A stretch of DNA of 64,000 nucleotides from Varroa destructor (GCF_002443255.2 NW_019211458.1:22943325-23007324), one strand, 5' to 3'. Counted from the first letter of the stretch, positions 27,094 to 39,534 are shown. The notes: generated by a model from the letters alone, not told the origin. Program-made: numbers and translations.

Positions 27094-27457
27094 TTTGAGC
27101 AGTTGCTCCCGTGCCGGTGGATACTCAACGGCAGGGGGTCTGCGACTGCTGCTACAAGCACGGCATTCTCTAATACGTACGATTTCGAGTCAGCGGGAGG
27201 TTTCTTTTGGAACTCTGGAGCACCGCTATGGCGCAAGTGAGTAAGAGCAGCCCGTAGCAGCTTGGCACGTCAGTGGAGAGCTGTGGAGCCCGGATTTAGG
27301 GTTTGTCAGAGTCGATCAAGCTGCAGTTACTCTAGTCGATTCGATTCCTTATCCTACGTGCCCCGTACTTTGCACTGTCCTGTTCAGGCGTACCGCCGTC
27401 GCCGCCGCCGCCGCCGCCGCTACTCTTGCTGTCGTTAAAAAATTTCATCAATTTTGA
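27094..27457 (+). CDS. Candidate exons with poly-alanine tract (join 27094-27236, 27388-27457)
   Basis: The first stretch is open from 27094 and ends at a strong gtgagt donor (27237) after SAGGFFWNSGAPLWR. After a 151-base intron with a pyrimidine-rich end (gcactgtcctgttcag) the phase-2 join gives KRTAVAAAAAAATLAVV and a stop at 27455-27457. The GCC repeat encodes alanine in this frame only. No family is recognised and no start codon is assigned. It lies about 1.5 kb beyond the 3' end of the oppositely oriented transporter. Chance cannot be excluded. Confidence 0.22.
27401..27418. repeat. (GCC)6 trinucleotide repeat
   Basis: Six perfect GCC units inside the candidate poly-alanine exon. Confidence 0.92.
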
Positions 27458-28985
27458 AAATTTATCTATTTCCAAAAATCCCTTTCCGCTTTTTGATTCG
27501 TGCCTTTTCCTGCTGTTGCTTCCGTCGCCACCGCGACTCTGTCAGCACCACGAGATCACTTCTGCGCTGCAGGGTTCCCAGTGAGGTTTCATTGTCTTTC
27601 CTCAGCCTGGAAATGGAAACGACGGCATTCGCTAGGTCTTAGTGAAGAGCAACAGGAGGCGAAAGCAAGGGAAAGGAAGAGAGAGAGAGCGCAGCGGACG
27701 GAGGGAAAAGGGTATACCCTATATTTTTCGGAAATTTTCTCGAATGGTATCTCTGTTCCTTCTGCTTTCTGTGCGCCTTCCCCTTTGGCTGTTTTTGCTA
27801 CCCGGGAGTCTGCCTCTGTGGTACGGTTATGCGGATAAGATTTCAGTGTGTAGCATATTCGCTGTCATTGTTATACGACAACATAGAACATTAGCGAGGG
27901 AAAAACAGAAGGAAACGGATTCTGTTCGCGTGCGTATAATAACACACGCTAAGTAAATTGGATTGCAGAGTCCAACACGGGAAAGGTTGGTGATTAAAAA
28001 CTATTATGGCGGGTACACCGCATTAGTGAGTCACAGAATGCTGCTGGTGGTGTATAGTATTATAACTGTGCTGGATTTGACAGCTCCTCATAGTAACATG
28101 CCGGAAGACTGCATTGCAGCTATTGAAATACCTAATCTCATCTCCGCTTATAAGTGACCATAGATAATAGCATAGTAATGTTTTCTTTGAAACTACTTTA
28201 CACTGCCCTAAATCTATAACAATAAGCTATGGTATTCGAGAATCAACAGGGAATCAGTATAGTAAATATATTGGGGTTTCGTTACGCCGTGCGGCGAACG
28301 CTTGTCCAGGTTGTCCAAACTGGCTTTGTGAGCCGAGCGATCAGTCGGTAATTCTGTTTGTATCTTTCGATGTTGACTGTCCAACGCGCGATGCAGAATC
28401 AGCTTGTCAGAAGGACGGGGCATGTTGGATCGGGATGAATGCTTGTTGTTAATGGCTACATGCTATGAGTGGCTCAGGAGAGGGGCCACTTGTTCGTCGT
28501 CGATCCTGTCATAGGGTAGTTGTGACGATTCAGCAGTGGCTTATCAACAGTTGCTTCGGCCAGCAGCTACTGATCTTCGTAGATGCTGCGACTGCTATGG
28601 TGGTTGAATTCGTTATGCAGATGAACCTTGATCCTTGTTTGTCGCAGGCGGAACAAGGGGCGGAACGCGTCTCGAGAACAAAAAAGGGAGAAAAAAGAGG
28701 AAGACACGTTTTTGGTCTCTTTTTTGCCTCTCTTCGCTAAGGTTTTGGGACGGAGGGTAACCAGGTGATTACATCGAAACTAACGCTACTAGACCAAATT
28801 CATCTTTAGGTTTACATCCTTTTTAGTCTGCCCAGTCGTCTTCTGCAACCCGTTGCTTATGTTGCGTTCCCATACGCACAAGGCCCCGTTCTCCGTGTAG
28901 CTTCAAGTTTCTGTCTGTCGCTTTCCCTTCAAAGTGATCGCGACCTTTTACCGATCTTGCTCACCGATACGGGGTCTTTAGGGCC
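27458..28985. other. Transporter 3' flank with overlapping plus-strand frames
   Basis: Downstream of the transporter stop. Plus-strand frames at 27,500-27,838, 27,642-27,956 and 28,465-28,740 (ATG start, MSGSGEGPLVRRR) overlap one another or lack splice support. Part of the region is presumably the transporter's 3' untranslated sequence on the minus strand. Confidence 0.5.
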
Positions 28986-29302
28986 CTACAAATGCAGCAT
29001 AGTGCTAGATCTGGAGCGCTGTCCTATGATGTCATGTAAACTAATCTCTTCGGAAGACTTGTTGCGGCTATACCTGGAAGTCTTTTTGATGCCAAGTTCT
29101 GGAACGGCGTTAAGAGTAACTTCCGCATGCTTACTATTCTTTTCCGTTGCATCTCGCTGTCGTTGTGAGTACGATTTCTTATGTTTACCAGCGAAACGAT
29201 GGAGAAACCAAGTAACGAACCACGTAGCGGCCGCTGTCCCCGCACAGACGGCATATATGAGAAACATCATCGTGTAACTGCCAATAGTATCACGAAAATA
29301 TC
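28986..29302 (-). CDS. Transporter terminal exon: helix 12 and C-terminal tail
   Basis: Last exon, 317 bases, acceptor tttaattcacag ending at 29303, stop TAG at 28986-28988. It opens with YFRDTIGSYTMMFLIYAV, the sequence usually seen just before and inside helix 12, followed by GTAAATWFVTWFLHRF. A basic cytosolic tail of about 70 residues (GKHKKSYSQRQRD onward) ends in TMLHL. The phase-1 entry joins G from the previous exon with GA here to give Gly. No polyadenylation signal was obvious in the first kilobase downstream on this strand. Confidence 0.88.
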
Positions 29303-32300
29303 CTGTGAATTAAATGAAAACATCTCGTTTAATTTATTTTAGGGATCGATAATGAGGATTTGAGTATTTAAGATTTGACATTCCTTAATCTATTATGCAT
29401 TACTGAAATACGCTAACGAGATCATTTACAGAACACAAGCATTGGGACACACGGATGTTTTATTAACATATCCCCAAGTCATGTTTCACAAACCAAAAAA
29501 AAGATAAGCCTCTATGTGGAGAGTAAATGGCCCCGATTTGTTTTGTGCGCTCGACCAAGAGTGGCAAATGACACGCCCTAGACACAGAGTAACGACGCCG
29601 AATTAAACGAGCGTACAAAGAAACATGTCTTAACAATAAGCGTCCTCCGGCATCTACTCTTGCAGCCCTCACTATCACATGCCTCCACATTGCTATTACA
29701 TTGTGCCTGAGAGACGTTACTTTTAAAGGAAAAGTGCCCTAATTTTGACGCTCCAAACGGTTAGCTACAAGAACTGAACCACTATAAGCTCAGAACATTA
29801 GCCTCGTTTGGGTGCTCCGAAATGTAGCGGAGCTTTTATACGCATATACAGCGCATGGTGGGAATGACGATGAAGAAAATAGTGATAGAAAGATCGTAAA
29901 ACAACAATTAAAAAGTTTAAGGTAAGAGCAACAGTAGGGAAGCCAGGGGCGGCAAGAATGTGTAGGTGCTTCGATGCACCGGCATTGCTGCAAAAGCCAG
30001 TATGCTGGCCTGCAGGGTCATCACCGCCAACAGCCGGTAGCATTGACAGTGATCGGTAGCCATTGGAAAGTGGTTGTAGAAGCAGTACCCAGTGGCAGCA
30101 AGGAGTGCGGCATAAAGTGTCAAAGTCCCGTCCGAGTCCCACGATCTGTCAGAGATATCTTAGGCGAGCGGCAGCCTGGTGAAAAGGAAGCTATAAAATA
30201 TTCTCACGACTAATAAAGAGAACGGTTGAAGAAATAGAGCTAGGAAGCAGGGGTAGCGATGGAATAGACCCGTAAAATGAAGGCCAGCAAACATATGAGA
30301 GAAGCTGGGGCAATGAACTGGGGCGAAACAATGCACGGGTATGCGAAAGGCAAGGCTAGAGAAAAGTAACGCAGAGAGCGTAACCACAGAAAATGGTGCG
30401 CTGTATTTGGCATGAAAGGCCAAGGAAGCAACGACGGCAGAAATTGGTTTCTTAGATTCGGTACCAGCGGCACCCCGCCTACGTGTGGTATGCCCGTATT
30501 CCATTTCAGCGTTGGCAAGATGCCTAAATATGTCTCTAAAAGTGAAATGCTGATGAATGGCAAAAGGCGAGCAAATGTGGCTGACGTTGCCCAAGATGCA
30601 GGACAAAGACAGGAAAAGTTATAGAAAAGGAAGAAGAAAGAAGAAACCCGAAGAAGCCGATGGAGGCGTCCCGGCAACCAACCCAAAGTCAAGCCAACGC
30701 GCCTCACCCCCTAGAAGAGCAGCGGCGCTGAAATAAACAAGGAGGGAGTCATGTCAGGATCGCGTAGACAGTCAGCCGACAACTAACCCACGAGCGGCGT
30801 GGCGAAACCCAGATCGCACACCATACATACGGTCTGACAGGTGATCAGCTGTAGTAGACGAGGTGTGCCCTGCTATTGCGACTATACGACGAAAGCAATA
30901 CGTTATAGTAAAACGACATGGTAATTCGGATTCGAAAAGTAAACAGCACATGACGGAGAGGTGTAAAGCAAAGGCATGCCGTTCGAAGCGCTAGTTGCTA
31001 TTGCGCCGTGCTGTATTGAGTAATACTCAGCAAAACAACCTGAAAAAAAACAGCATCTAATCTCAGGAAGGCCGTAACGAAAACGTTACGCATTCATTGC
31101 AGGTATGTACTTGGCGTGCATAATGCTTGTACAGTACGTGCTTTGAGCTACACCTCGCTAGTGTGGTAAATACTTTCGAATATATGATGATCTAAAAGAT
31201 CGTATTTTGTGAATGTAAATATTCCATTCAGCAACTTACCGATAAAGTATGGTTTTGAAAAATACGTGCTTCCGACGAAGGCTCCCATGATCCCGTAAGC
31301 CATTGGTAAACGCGCCGGTCCTATGTGTTCCCCCATTAGCACACCCTGCATCACAATTGAGGTTCCCACTGCAGCACTATGTAGCATTGCCAACAGTGCA
31401 ATTGAAGTGAAGGTACCCGCCAGCGACACTATAGGGAAACATACGTAGCAAATAGTTTGGAGGGTGTATGATAGGGCTATAAGAAGCTCCTTGTCAATAT
31501 AGCCCCGATCGCCGAGTTGAGGCACAGTGAGTCTTGAGACCATGTCAGTGATTGAATATAGGGGTACCACAGTGGTCGCCCGGTGTAAGGGGATTCCCTG
31601 GTCGACAATGTAATCGATAACCGTAGTAAAGTAGGCATCATACGCGTACATAAATAGCGTAAAGCTTAATATAATCACATAGAACTCGCGGATCTTCATG
31701 ATCGATAAACTTTCCCAGAACGAAGCATGGCTGGATTGTGTGGGTTTTGCTGCGTCGGCTTGCTCTGCCTTCTCATACCAAGCTGCTTCATTTCTATCTG
31801 GGGAGATTTCTGTACCGGTGTTAATGTTGAATATTTCGTTGTTCGGGCTTTGCTCTGCTGGTACTTGGCTCTTTGTGGCGCGTTTAACGGGTTTGAGCCA
31901 AGGTGCTTCATGGTGCATGAGACATAACGCGAAGATGTGCAGCAGTATAACACTGAGGATTGGTAACGTACCCCTAAAGCCGAACTCGCCCATTAAATAC
32001 GTCAGTAGAACCGGAAAAACAAATCCAGCTGTGGTTGAGCCAGCGTAATTAATACCCATTGCAAGGCCGCGCATTTTCGAGAAATACTGTTGAAGGAACA
32101 CTACGTTGATGGTGTAAACGGTGCCTAGGCCACTGCCAAATATAATACCGAATGTGACGGTAAACCACGCAATGGATGGGGCAAAATAGCACATCATGAG
32201 TCCTATCGATATTAAAAGAGAACCGGCGATAATCACTGGTTTAGGCGAAATTGCCTGAGCCAAAGGGCCAGCAAACGTACCTGCAGGTATAAAGAAACTG

Positions 32301-35300
32301 CTTATTTCAGTGAAAAACGTAATACCTTTCTTGTGTTTTCAACCATCAATGGTCCTTTTATATATTCGCTCATTCGTTAACATTTCGTAGAGAGATAGCA
32401 TGTTATACATATAGAATTATTAGATGGGATCTGAAACAGTCCAGGTTTACCTGTGTTTAGATATCATCAGTGTTTGATGCAAATTTATGCATATACTTTT
32501 GCATAACCAAAATATATACATGTACCTATTTAGCCTGGCTTATAGTTTAACGTAACTCTGGCAGCTGTCGCAGTCTATTGAGCAATAAACAAAAAAAAAC
32601 TTTACCTTTTTTAGCCGTAGGCATCTACCCATATATTTTCCGAATTTTCGTTACCCCCAACTGGGACACCGGCCTTTGCATTACAATACCGTCCAGCCCA
32701 AGATTGCGTAATTCTACTTGACCACCTATATGTTCAACATAATCTACTCTGGCGCAAATTGCATTCAGTCAATTTATATATTATAAAGTTGTTCAATTAA
32801 CCACTCATATCTATTTCAATGTATCGTAAGCTGCTGTGAAATTATTATAAGGACGTATAGGATAACGTAAATTAAGTCCCTTTCCATCTAAAAACACCTG
32901 TATCGGCTTAAACAAAAAACTGGGTCCACATAACAATACAGATCCGACTTGTTCGTTTACCTAATATAAGAACGCGCGATGACCTAGGTTGAAAGCTAGC
33001 CAAAAACGAGTTTCGTTTTGTGCTCAAAGCGTGCCGTTTGAAGCAATGCCAATATGTAAATCTCTGAGCGTTTATTGGGTCCAAATGAAAAAAAAAATTG
33101 TTTATTTGCATTAGATAGTGTATTTAAATACTATGAAGAACTACCTAAAATGAGTTCCACCTATCTAAACCTAGCCAACATCGTGCAACTGAGCGGGCAA
33201 ATTATAGTGGAAATGAAAAAAAAAACAAAATCCTGTGTTTTTCACAAGCGTTTTCCAGTTGTAGCTTCACCCTGGCAAAAATTAAATCTTCACCGCCAAT
33301 TCGTCTTGTTAACCATTAAATTTACAATATNNNNNNNNNNNNNNNNNNNNNNNNNNNNNNNNNNNNNNNNNNNNNNNNNNNNNNNNNNNNNNNNNNNNNN
33401 NNNNNNNNNNNNNNNNNNNNNNNNNNNNNNTATTATAAATTTATATATATGGCTAAAGAAAGAAATAGTCGTTAGCTTTCTTTCTTAACCTATTGAATCA
33501 AACAATGAGAGGCTTCGCTGATTTCGCTTAGTAAGGCAGCCTTACCCAAGTTTACTTAGCCTTTGTTCTCTGTTATTGCAACGCCGAGAGCGCCATGGAA
33601 CACCCAAGTGGCAAAGGCTGCATGCAGCGAAAGTACTATCGGAAACACTTGAGCGGGACAACAGCGTCCTTACTTGTCCTTAATTCAAGGTTCAGGTCAA
33701 AGGAGGTTTCCGTTTAAGGTAATAACGTCTATTGCTAGTTCGATTCTCTTTTGAACGAAGCTCATTGCGTGTCAATGGCATGAGTACAAGCTGTGCTTTC
33801 GGTCGTCTGCTAATGCCAACCGACTTTTCGACAGAAGTACTATCGTATTGGATATTTGTGCTCGGTTGGCTCAGTATTAATCGCTATGATCTCCTGACGC
33901 TGTCATAATAATCCGTCCAGATCCATTTGGGATGGTACCGAAACGGGTCAAATAGGATCGAATATTTAAATTTAGCTAATCAGACATAATTTTAATGTTT
34001 TGTTTACAGGCTTCGTCGTTCGTATCAACATTGTTATTATTAAACGGTCCAGCTTATACATTATATTCTACAAAATTCGTACGTCAGAGAAATCGCTTTA
34101 CGCTTCCATGTATAAGGCGACTGTGTTTAAATACAGTGAATTGACAGACAGCTTGCAGAGAAGACTCTTACAATCCCCTAGCTATGTCAAGACATTCTGA
34201 CTGAGTGCTTAGAGTTAATTGGGGAGTTTAGGTATCGTACATGATGATTTTTTTTTATCACATTGAGTAAAATATTTTCAATCGTTGTATTATCTTCTAA
34301 ATTATTGACTAGTTCGAAAACAGACAGGATAAATAGGACTATTTCGTGGAAGGCCATATCGAGCCCAAGAATAAAGCGGACAAACAGGTGTGAGGCAATT
34401 CACAATAGAATCGCAGTTTTAGCCTTCGAAAACGGTCAACCTTAGGAAAAAAAAAGAAGTTTGAGATTTTTCTTTGTTTCTGACACATTTTGAATTCCTT
34501 AGGATTTGTTGCATCAGTGCGGTCGTCACTATCCTTAAATATATTCACTACGCGTGCGTTCCGCGCAAATTTGGACAAATAACTAAAGAAAATGAACAAT
34601 ATTCTTCAAATATTAAGAATTGGAAGAATATTTATTTGCCTACACAGTTCGTCGGCCTTACCAGGCACTCTCACTGGTGATATAAATCATGGTCAGGAAT
34701 GAAGATGAAGCATACTTTGATGACCCAATATGGGAAAAACTCTCAAATGCAGCCCAGACAAAAATTCTGCGGTGAATACCTCAAAAAGTTGTGTTGTCAA
34801 ATATTTACCAAATAGAAAGTACGAGACTATTTTTACAGAGATAACATTATTAGTAATAATTATTAGTAAAAAGCGCACTTTTAGATATTCTTAAATTTAC
34901 ATATTGTACATCCCCACCGTCTATAGGTTGTGTTCGAAGCAGTGAAGAGTGCTCGGAAGCCATTGTACCCGCTATTCAACACGTAAACGATTTGTTCCCT
35001 ACCAAATAATCCTTATCGCCTTCGAGAGAGACTCGCTAAGAAGGCACCACAGTTTTTAACCAATTTTAATGAAACTAACAGTAGAGAAATTACATTCTCC
35101 ATCTATAGGTTAAATTATTAGAATAACTATATGCTGAACCTTGAGTTAAAAAATGCGGCACAAACTTGTATGTTGGCTTGTAAAAAAGATGTTGACAAAC
35201 GATAGTGCATTTATATTGAAACCATATGTAAAAATAATAGTGTTTAGCACGATATTAGTATGCGTGTATATATGAAACTTTACGTAAACGATCCACTTCG

Positions 35301-35677
35301 TTAGGCAGCCACTCGTACATCGTGTGGGTTATATAAGTTCGGTGCATCAGTGTGACATGCTGTTAAATCTTTGGTGAAATCAAATCGCACACCATACAAT
35401 TGAAACCTTTGTTTTTATTATTTTTTGCACGACTATTTCAACTGAGCCAAAGATCTTACGTATCTATTGAACATGATTATATACCCACCACTTGATTTCT
35501 CTACCTAAGTTACTCGGATAACTTTCAAGTATTTCTTTCTATGCTCACTCATGCTATACTCACTGATTAGGCTGAGCATCGCCCCCATAACCGAAAGTGG
35601 CCAAGAAGCCTCCTCGCGAGTCGCCCTAAAGTGGTTCATGATGCCCACATACATCACACCGGCTGAACGGACACCAC
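28986..35677 (-). CDS. SLC16-like monocarboxylate transporter (MFS), main gene model
   Basis: The CDS joins 35677-35564, 32280-31240 and 29302-28986, with more exons proposed upstream. The product is a 12-helix major facilitator carrier of the monocarboxylate transporter family, which moves small carboxylates or related organic solutes, usually with a proton, across a membrane. Family membership shows in the helix 1/2 region (RSAGVMYV, EEASWPLS), in the helix 4-5 region (YFSKMRGLAMGINYAGS), in a hydrophilic central loop of about 70 residues between helices 6 and 7, and in RLPMAYGIMGAF followed by SKPYFIG before the last helix. All junctions are phase 1 and restore the expected family spacing exactly. 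The substrate cannot be predicted. The usual N-terminal DGGWGW-type motif is not found in the window; divergent arachnid members also lack it as far as I recall. Coverage from exon 35677 onward is about 490 residues. Confidence 0.9.
29303..31239 (-). other. Transporter intron 3 with pyrimidine-rich core
   Basis: Intron between helix-11 and helix-12 exons, gtaagt to cacag. From about 29,800 to 30,720 the minus strand is C/T-rich and has overlapping long hydrophobic frames (148 and 155 codons, and others). These are best explained by pyrimidine bias, which forces Leu, Phe, Ser and Pro codons. No separate gene is supported. Confidence 0.8.
31240..32280 (-). CDS. Transporter exon: helices 2-11 and central loop
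   Basis: A 1,041-base exon with 346 whole codons, the longest open frame in the window and far beyond chance length. The acceptor is a pyrimidine-rich stretch ending ctgcag at 32281-32286, and the donor is gtaagt from 31239. Counting from the first whole codon: helix 3 about 14-33, helix 4 about 36-60, helix 5 about 70-93, helix 6 about 101-121, polar loop about 122-190, helices 7-11 from about 193 to the end. The loop contains MHHEAPWLKP and is rich in Asn, Glu, Lys and Gln. Reading frame continues past the donor to a stop at 31148, but those codons are intronic: splicing at 31239 gives SKPYFIG-YFRD, which fits the family. Confidence 0.93.
32281..35563 (-). other. Transporter intron 2, contains the assembly gap
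   Basis: Intron from gtgagt at 35563 to ctgcag at 32281. It holds the run of Ns at 33,331-33,430, short A-runs and a 10-base inverted repeat (34598-34607 with 34623-34632). I see no exon in it. Confidence 0.8.
33331..33430. other. Assembly gap (100 N)
   Basis: Exactly 100 N bases, the usual scaffold placeholder for a gap of unknown size. It lies inside the transporter's intron 2 and does not interrupt a firm exon. AT-rich sequence flanks both sides. Confidence 0.98.
35564..35677 (-). CDS. Transporter exon: end of helix 1 to helix 2
   Basis: This 114-base internal exon begins after ttgttag at 35678 and ends at a perfect gtgagt donor starting at 35563. It reads GVRSAGVMYVGIMNHF, then RATREEASWPLSVMGAMLSLI. 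Two bases are completed from the previous exon (phase 1), and the last base (A) joins GT of the next exon to give Ser. The distance from the Trp of ASWP to the Gly-Pro of helix 2 matches the family only with this junction, which is why I chose it over the longer reading frame running past the donor. Confidence 0.88.
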
Positions 35678-37263
35678 CTAACAAACGAAACTCTCGGATA
35701 TTACGTTTAAACTTGAGGTCTGACATGAAATTTTCGTTCAGGTATGTGTTATATTTATAGCACTCTCGGCTTGTGGTTTTTATAATTAGATTGCCATGAT
35801 CTCATTGGCGGAACGATAGGTAATCAAAAACAAAGATGCGAGTCCTTGGAAGCTTACTAGGACATTTAATACGATATTGTAATTGCTGTCAATTTATGAG
35901 ATGTAAACTTTTTTCCTTAAAGTTTTCCTTCTCGTAAAAGAGTGGACGGATTGACGGTCCGCGGTATTTAAAGTAACATTTTGAATATCTTTGAACGTGC
36001 TATCATCCTCATCGCTACGTTTATGTCTTAGTAGTCCTCAGCAACATATAATACTACGCACTGATTGTCTCGTCCTATATACCTGTATAAAAACATTTAT
36101 TATTAAACATTTTTTATAAACAACATAAGGTATTAAATCGACATAGTCATTTTTGAGGCGGAATTAGTAAGACGGTCATTTATAATTTTACACGATCTGC
36201 TCAAAAGCCGTTCATGGGAGCATCACACGATAAATATATACGTAAGTGGGCCTTTGAACAAACGTGAATTTCGACCCATATAGCATGTAGGCTACATATG
36301 GCTAAGGAGATTTAGGACAAACTACGTATCAATTTAAACTGTACTAAAACCTAATCGATAAACAAAGCAGGCCGTAGTTTCATAACACAGCGGGTTCAAG
36401 TCAATTTCTGCTACAATGTAAAAAGGGGACGAGAGCTAAAGTAGGTTTATAGTTAGAGAAGATATAAACCTGCAATTAATAAGAGATTGGGCGGAGACTT
36501 CTCCATTGAAGCAGGTTTTATTTTGGTTGTAAACCAACAGCCCGTATCGAGACACCGACTTCAAAATCAATACGTTTTACAAATATCAGTCATCGTCTGC
36601 TATCCTAATATACAAAATAAAAACAAAAATAAATTTAGCCGGTTTCTATGGAACAATAGCAAATGGTTTTGGTTTACCTGCTGTAAGAGTCATCACAAGC
36701 ATACACCTAAAAGCCACCCGTATGCCTTGCCAGCTGTCCAGGCCAGTACTTGGTAAGCTGAACAAACCAGGTGTCATGTTTTCAGACTACAAACACTCTG
36801 ATCATATAAAATCGAACAATACGCTCGTCGTCGTTCACACCTGGTTTTCACTTGTAGTGGCGATAATGGTAAACAGCTTTATACGAGCGATCGAGGACGC
36901 CTAGAAAAACGGTAAACTTCACATGTGTACGTTGCTGTTTGACCCTATCACGTTCAGTTAGGAGCGATACGTTTAGATGTATACACTGTGCATATTTGCG
37001 GACAAGGCGTAAGTTGTTAGCATTAGGCTGTTTGCCCCTTTGAAGATATTCGATGGCTAAAAGGAAAATGATCGCAGGAGATAAGTGCCGACACACAAAT
37101 TACAGTCTAGCAATTACGGGACTTCATTTGTTAGTATTTCATGTTCATTGTATTTTACTTTTATACGAAAGGAACGTAGAACGCTCGCAGGAACATGTGA
37201 GATTCAAATAAGTAGCTGCTATAGTCAGTATAGTGGACACTTTTTTTGAAGCGTCATCAACAG

Positions 37264-37386
37264 AGAAAAACGGCCGCTCTAAAATATGCCCCAATGATTC
37301 ACCGCCTAGCAAACGCGCTTAACACTCGCGCATTGGCAAGTATGATTAGACACGAAAGGCGGCGACAGTCGGCGAACGCTGTCCAT
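37264..37386 (+). CDS. Candidate internal exon, basic protein, unidentified
   Basis: 123 bases between an acceptor (tttttttgaagcgtcatcaacag) and a gtaaga donor, phase 0 at both ends. It reads RKTAALKYAPMIHRLANALN, then TRALASMIRHERRRQ, strongly basic and helical-looking. It is more GC-rich than its AT-rich flanks. It lies antisense within the proposed transporter intron. No partner exon was found. Confidence 0.25.
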
Positions 37387-39216
37387 GTAAGAAGACCTTT
37401 TCAGCCGAAACCAATGGCGTGGAAGGTTGATCTTGCTAAGATATCCTAGCGGAATATTAGCTATACGCTAGCAAGTTTACGACGTTTTTCGACGTGTCGC
37501 TACTGCCGATTAAGTGGCCAGGCTAACGATAGCTTCGCTTAAAGAGAGCGTAACGATTACGATTGTTAAGGGCCAGTGACGCTATTGCCAAGCGCTACAG
37601 GCAAAAGCTTGGATTGACTTTCTTCAAAATATTGAAGTTAAGTAACGTAAGCCACATTGTAATACATCTTTCCCTCTATACGAAAATCATAGGCAGGCGA
37701 ATACGTAATGAGGTAACTTGTTTCGCATCGAAAAGCCGTTGTGAAGATGACCGTTTTTATCGCATCAACATATACACATGGGAAGCAACGAAAGCCTGAT
37801 AAGGATACAAAAAAACCGGATGAGTAATCGTTAGTAGATACATGGAAAGGCTGCAGCCATGTGAAAGATTTCGAAATGTTTGACGCCCTGAAAAACAAAG
37901 CTGTTTAAAATTGTTTCGATATTACGTTGTATAATATCGTACAATTTTACTCGGTTTACTACAGGATGGTTTGATCAGCTTTTATTTTAGACGTATTTGT
38001 GCTGTCGTTACCGGTTTCTTCGATTAGGCTTATATGATCATACGCAGAGGACTCGTTATATTGCACAGGCCTTTTATACGTGCCCAGCAACGCGATGATC
38101 AAGCTTTCTGCGCGACTCTACGCAAACCCATACAGCTTTTATTGACAACGCGTGGACGAATAATTCAGCAAACGTGCTTCTTCTATAAAGCTGTAAATCA
38201 CTATGTATCGCTTTTTTTCGAGAGGTCTACTCTATGTAATCCTCCAAACCTCTAATCACGCATTTTACGCATTGGTCTAACAAATATTCGCACATTAGCA
38301 CCAATCGTGATATATTGCAGGCGGTGGCAACCTCTGAATAAAAAAAAACACTAGAACGCGCTTCTGCGTAAGCGATCTATTCGTTTTAGTAAGCAGTCGA
38401 ATAAAGCGAAGTGCTGAGTTAGTCCAGGAATATAAAAGGGCGCCGCCGAGTTATAGGGAAGTCTGCATGGGATCATAAGGGTACCAGTGAAATGGGCCTT
38501 CCCTAGGGAGCTACAAAAACCGATAACTCTCCTATTTCCTAGGTCAGTCGACAAGATAAGGGGTTGACATTGCAGGTAAAGTTCTCTTTGCTGCTTGTTC
38601 CCTATGTCTTTCAGCTGTGATGCGCAGAACCAGACAAACAGGTCCGCCGCGAGCGGGAAACTTGCCCTTACCTTTGATTCGTATGGCTATACGGGACGTC
38701 GAACTGCACGTCGATCCGGTCGGTTTTTCTTTGCAGAGTTTAGCCGAGATCGCGGCAGTTCTTGAAGTCTACTTGTAAATCATAATGAAATCGAATGAAA
38801 CAAGATTCATATTGTAACGTATCTGTATTTGTAGCATAGACTAAGCGGGCAACCGACCTACTGAAGCGTACTTATTACGCTCTAAACTGCGGTAGCTATC
38901 ATTCGTTTGTCTGCGAGAACGACGCAATGTTTTTACTTGTACCTGTTTGTCCTCAAGGTGTTTTCTTTCGATTTTTCCATTTGTTAGATCCTGCCTAACA
39001 CGCCTGCATTTCAACATACTAGACTCTAAAAAAAGTTTCTTTGAAAACTTAATTGCTGGATATATCTATATTGGATAGCGACAGTACGGATGAAACATCG
39101 AGAAGGAGGATTTGGTACTTGGCACCAATGTGACGAACGCAGACAGGACGGCTCCAATGAACATCTACCGATAGGCCCAGCTTCTCAATATAGAAAATAA
39201 GTCGGTGTCAGAAGAG

Positions 39217-39534
39217 CTAGGGATCGGTGACAGTCATCCGACCGTAAGGCCGTACGTGTCGGTTTGTCATTTCTAAGTCACCATTTCTGGTATGCATTTG
39301 GTGCATTTTACAGAACAGTTTCGGGCATTCTTTGACGGTGCCGGTCAGAGCGTAGGTATGGACTTGCCAATTCTCTATTGAGTTGCACGTTTCTGTACTA
39401 TGCAAAGCGTTTAGCGGTCGCTTAAGCTTCAGGCAACATTTGTCGTACTTGTAGACGTAAGTTCCTCTAAGGCCAATTAGCTGCTTGTCGGCTTTTGTAG
39501 GTGGGGCATCCCAGAGCCTCAACATATTTGCCAT
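39217..39534 (-). CDS. ATG-initiated Cys-containing ORF of 105 codons, unidentified
   Basis: Starts MANMLRLWDAPPTKADKQL and has six Cys, including YDKCCLKLKR and KECPKLFCKMHQMH. No signal peptide is obvious. It may be an intronless gene, an exon or chance; length alone is not significant in this window. Confidence 0.2.
   Translation of the reverse strand: MANMLRLWDAPPTKADKQLIGLRGTYVYKYDKCCLKLKRPLNALHSTETCNSIENWQVHTYALTGTVKECPKLFCKMHQMHTRNGDLEMTNRHVRPYGRMTVTDP

Noticed and set aside
30160..30707. 148- and 155-codon hydrophobic minus frames that look like membrane proteins
   Set aside because: They overlap in different frames within a pyrimidine-rich tract inside a firm intron; the hydrophobic text follows from base bias. 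A faint resemblance to the TMEM45-type pattern near 30,050 was too weak to keep.
31696..32048. Plus- and minus-strand frames within the large transporter exon
   Set aside because: Shadows of the firm transporter exon in other frames.
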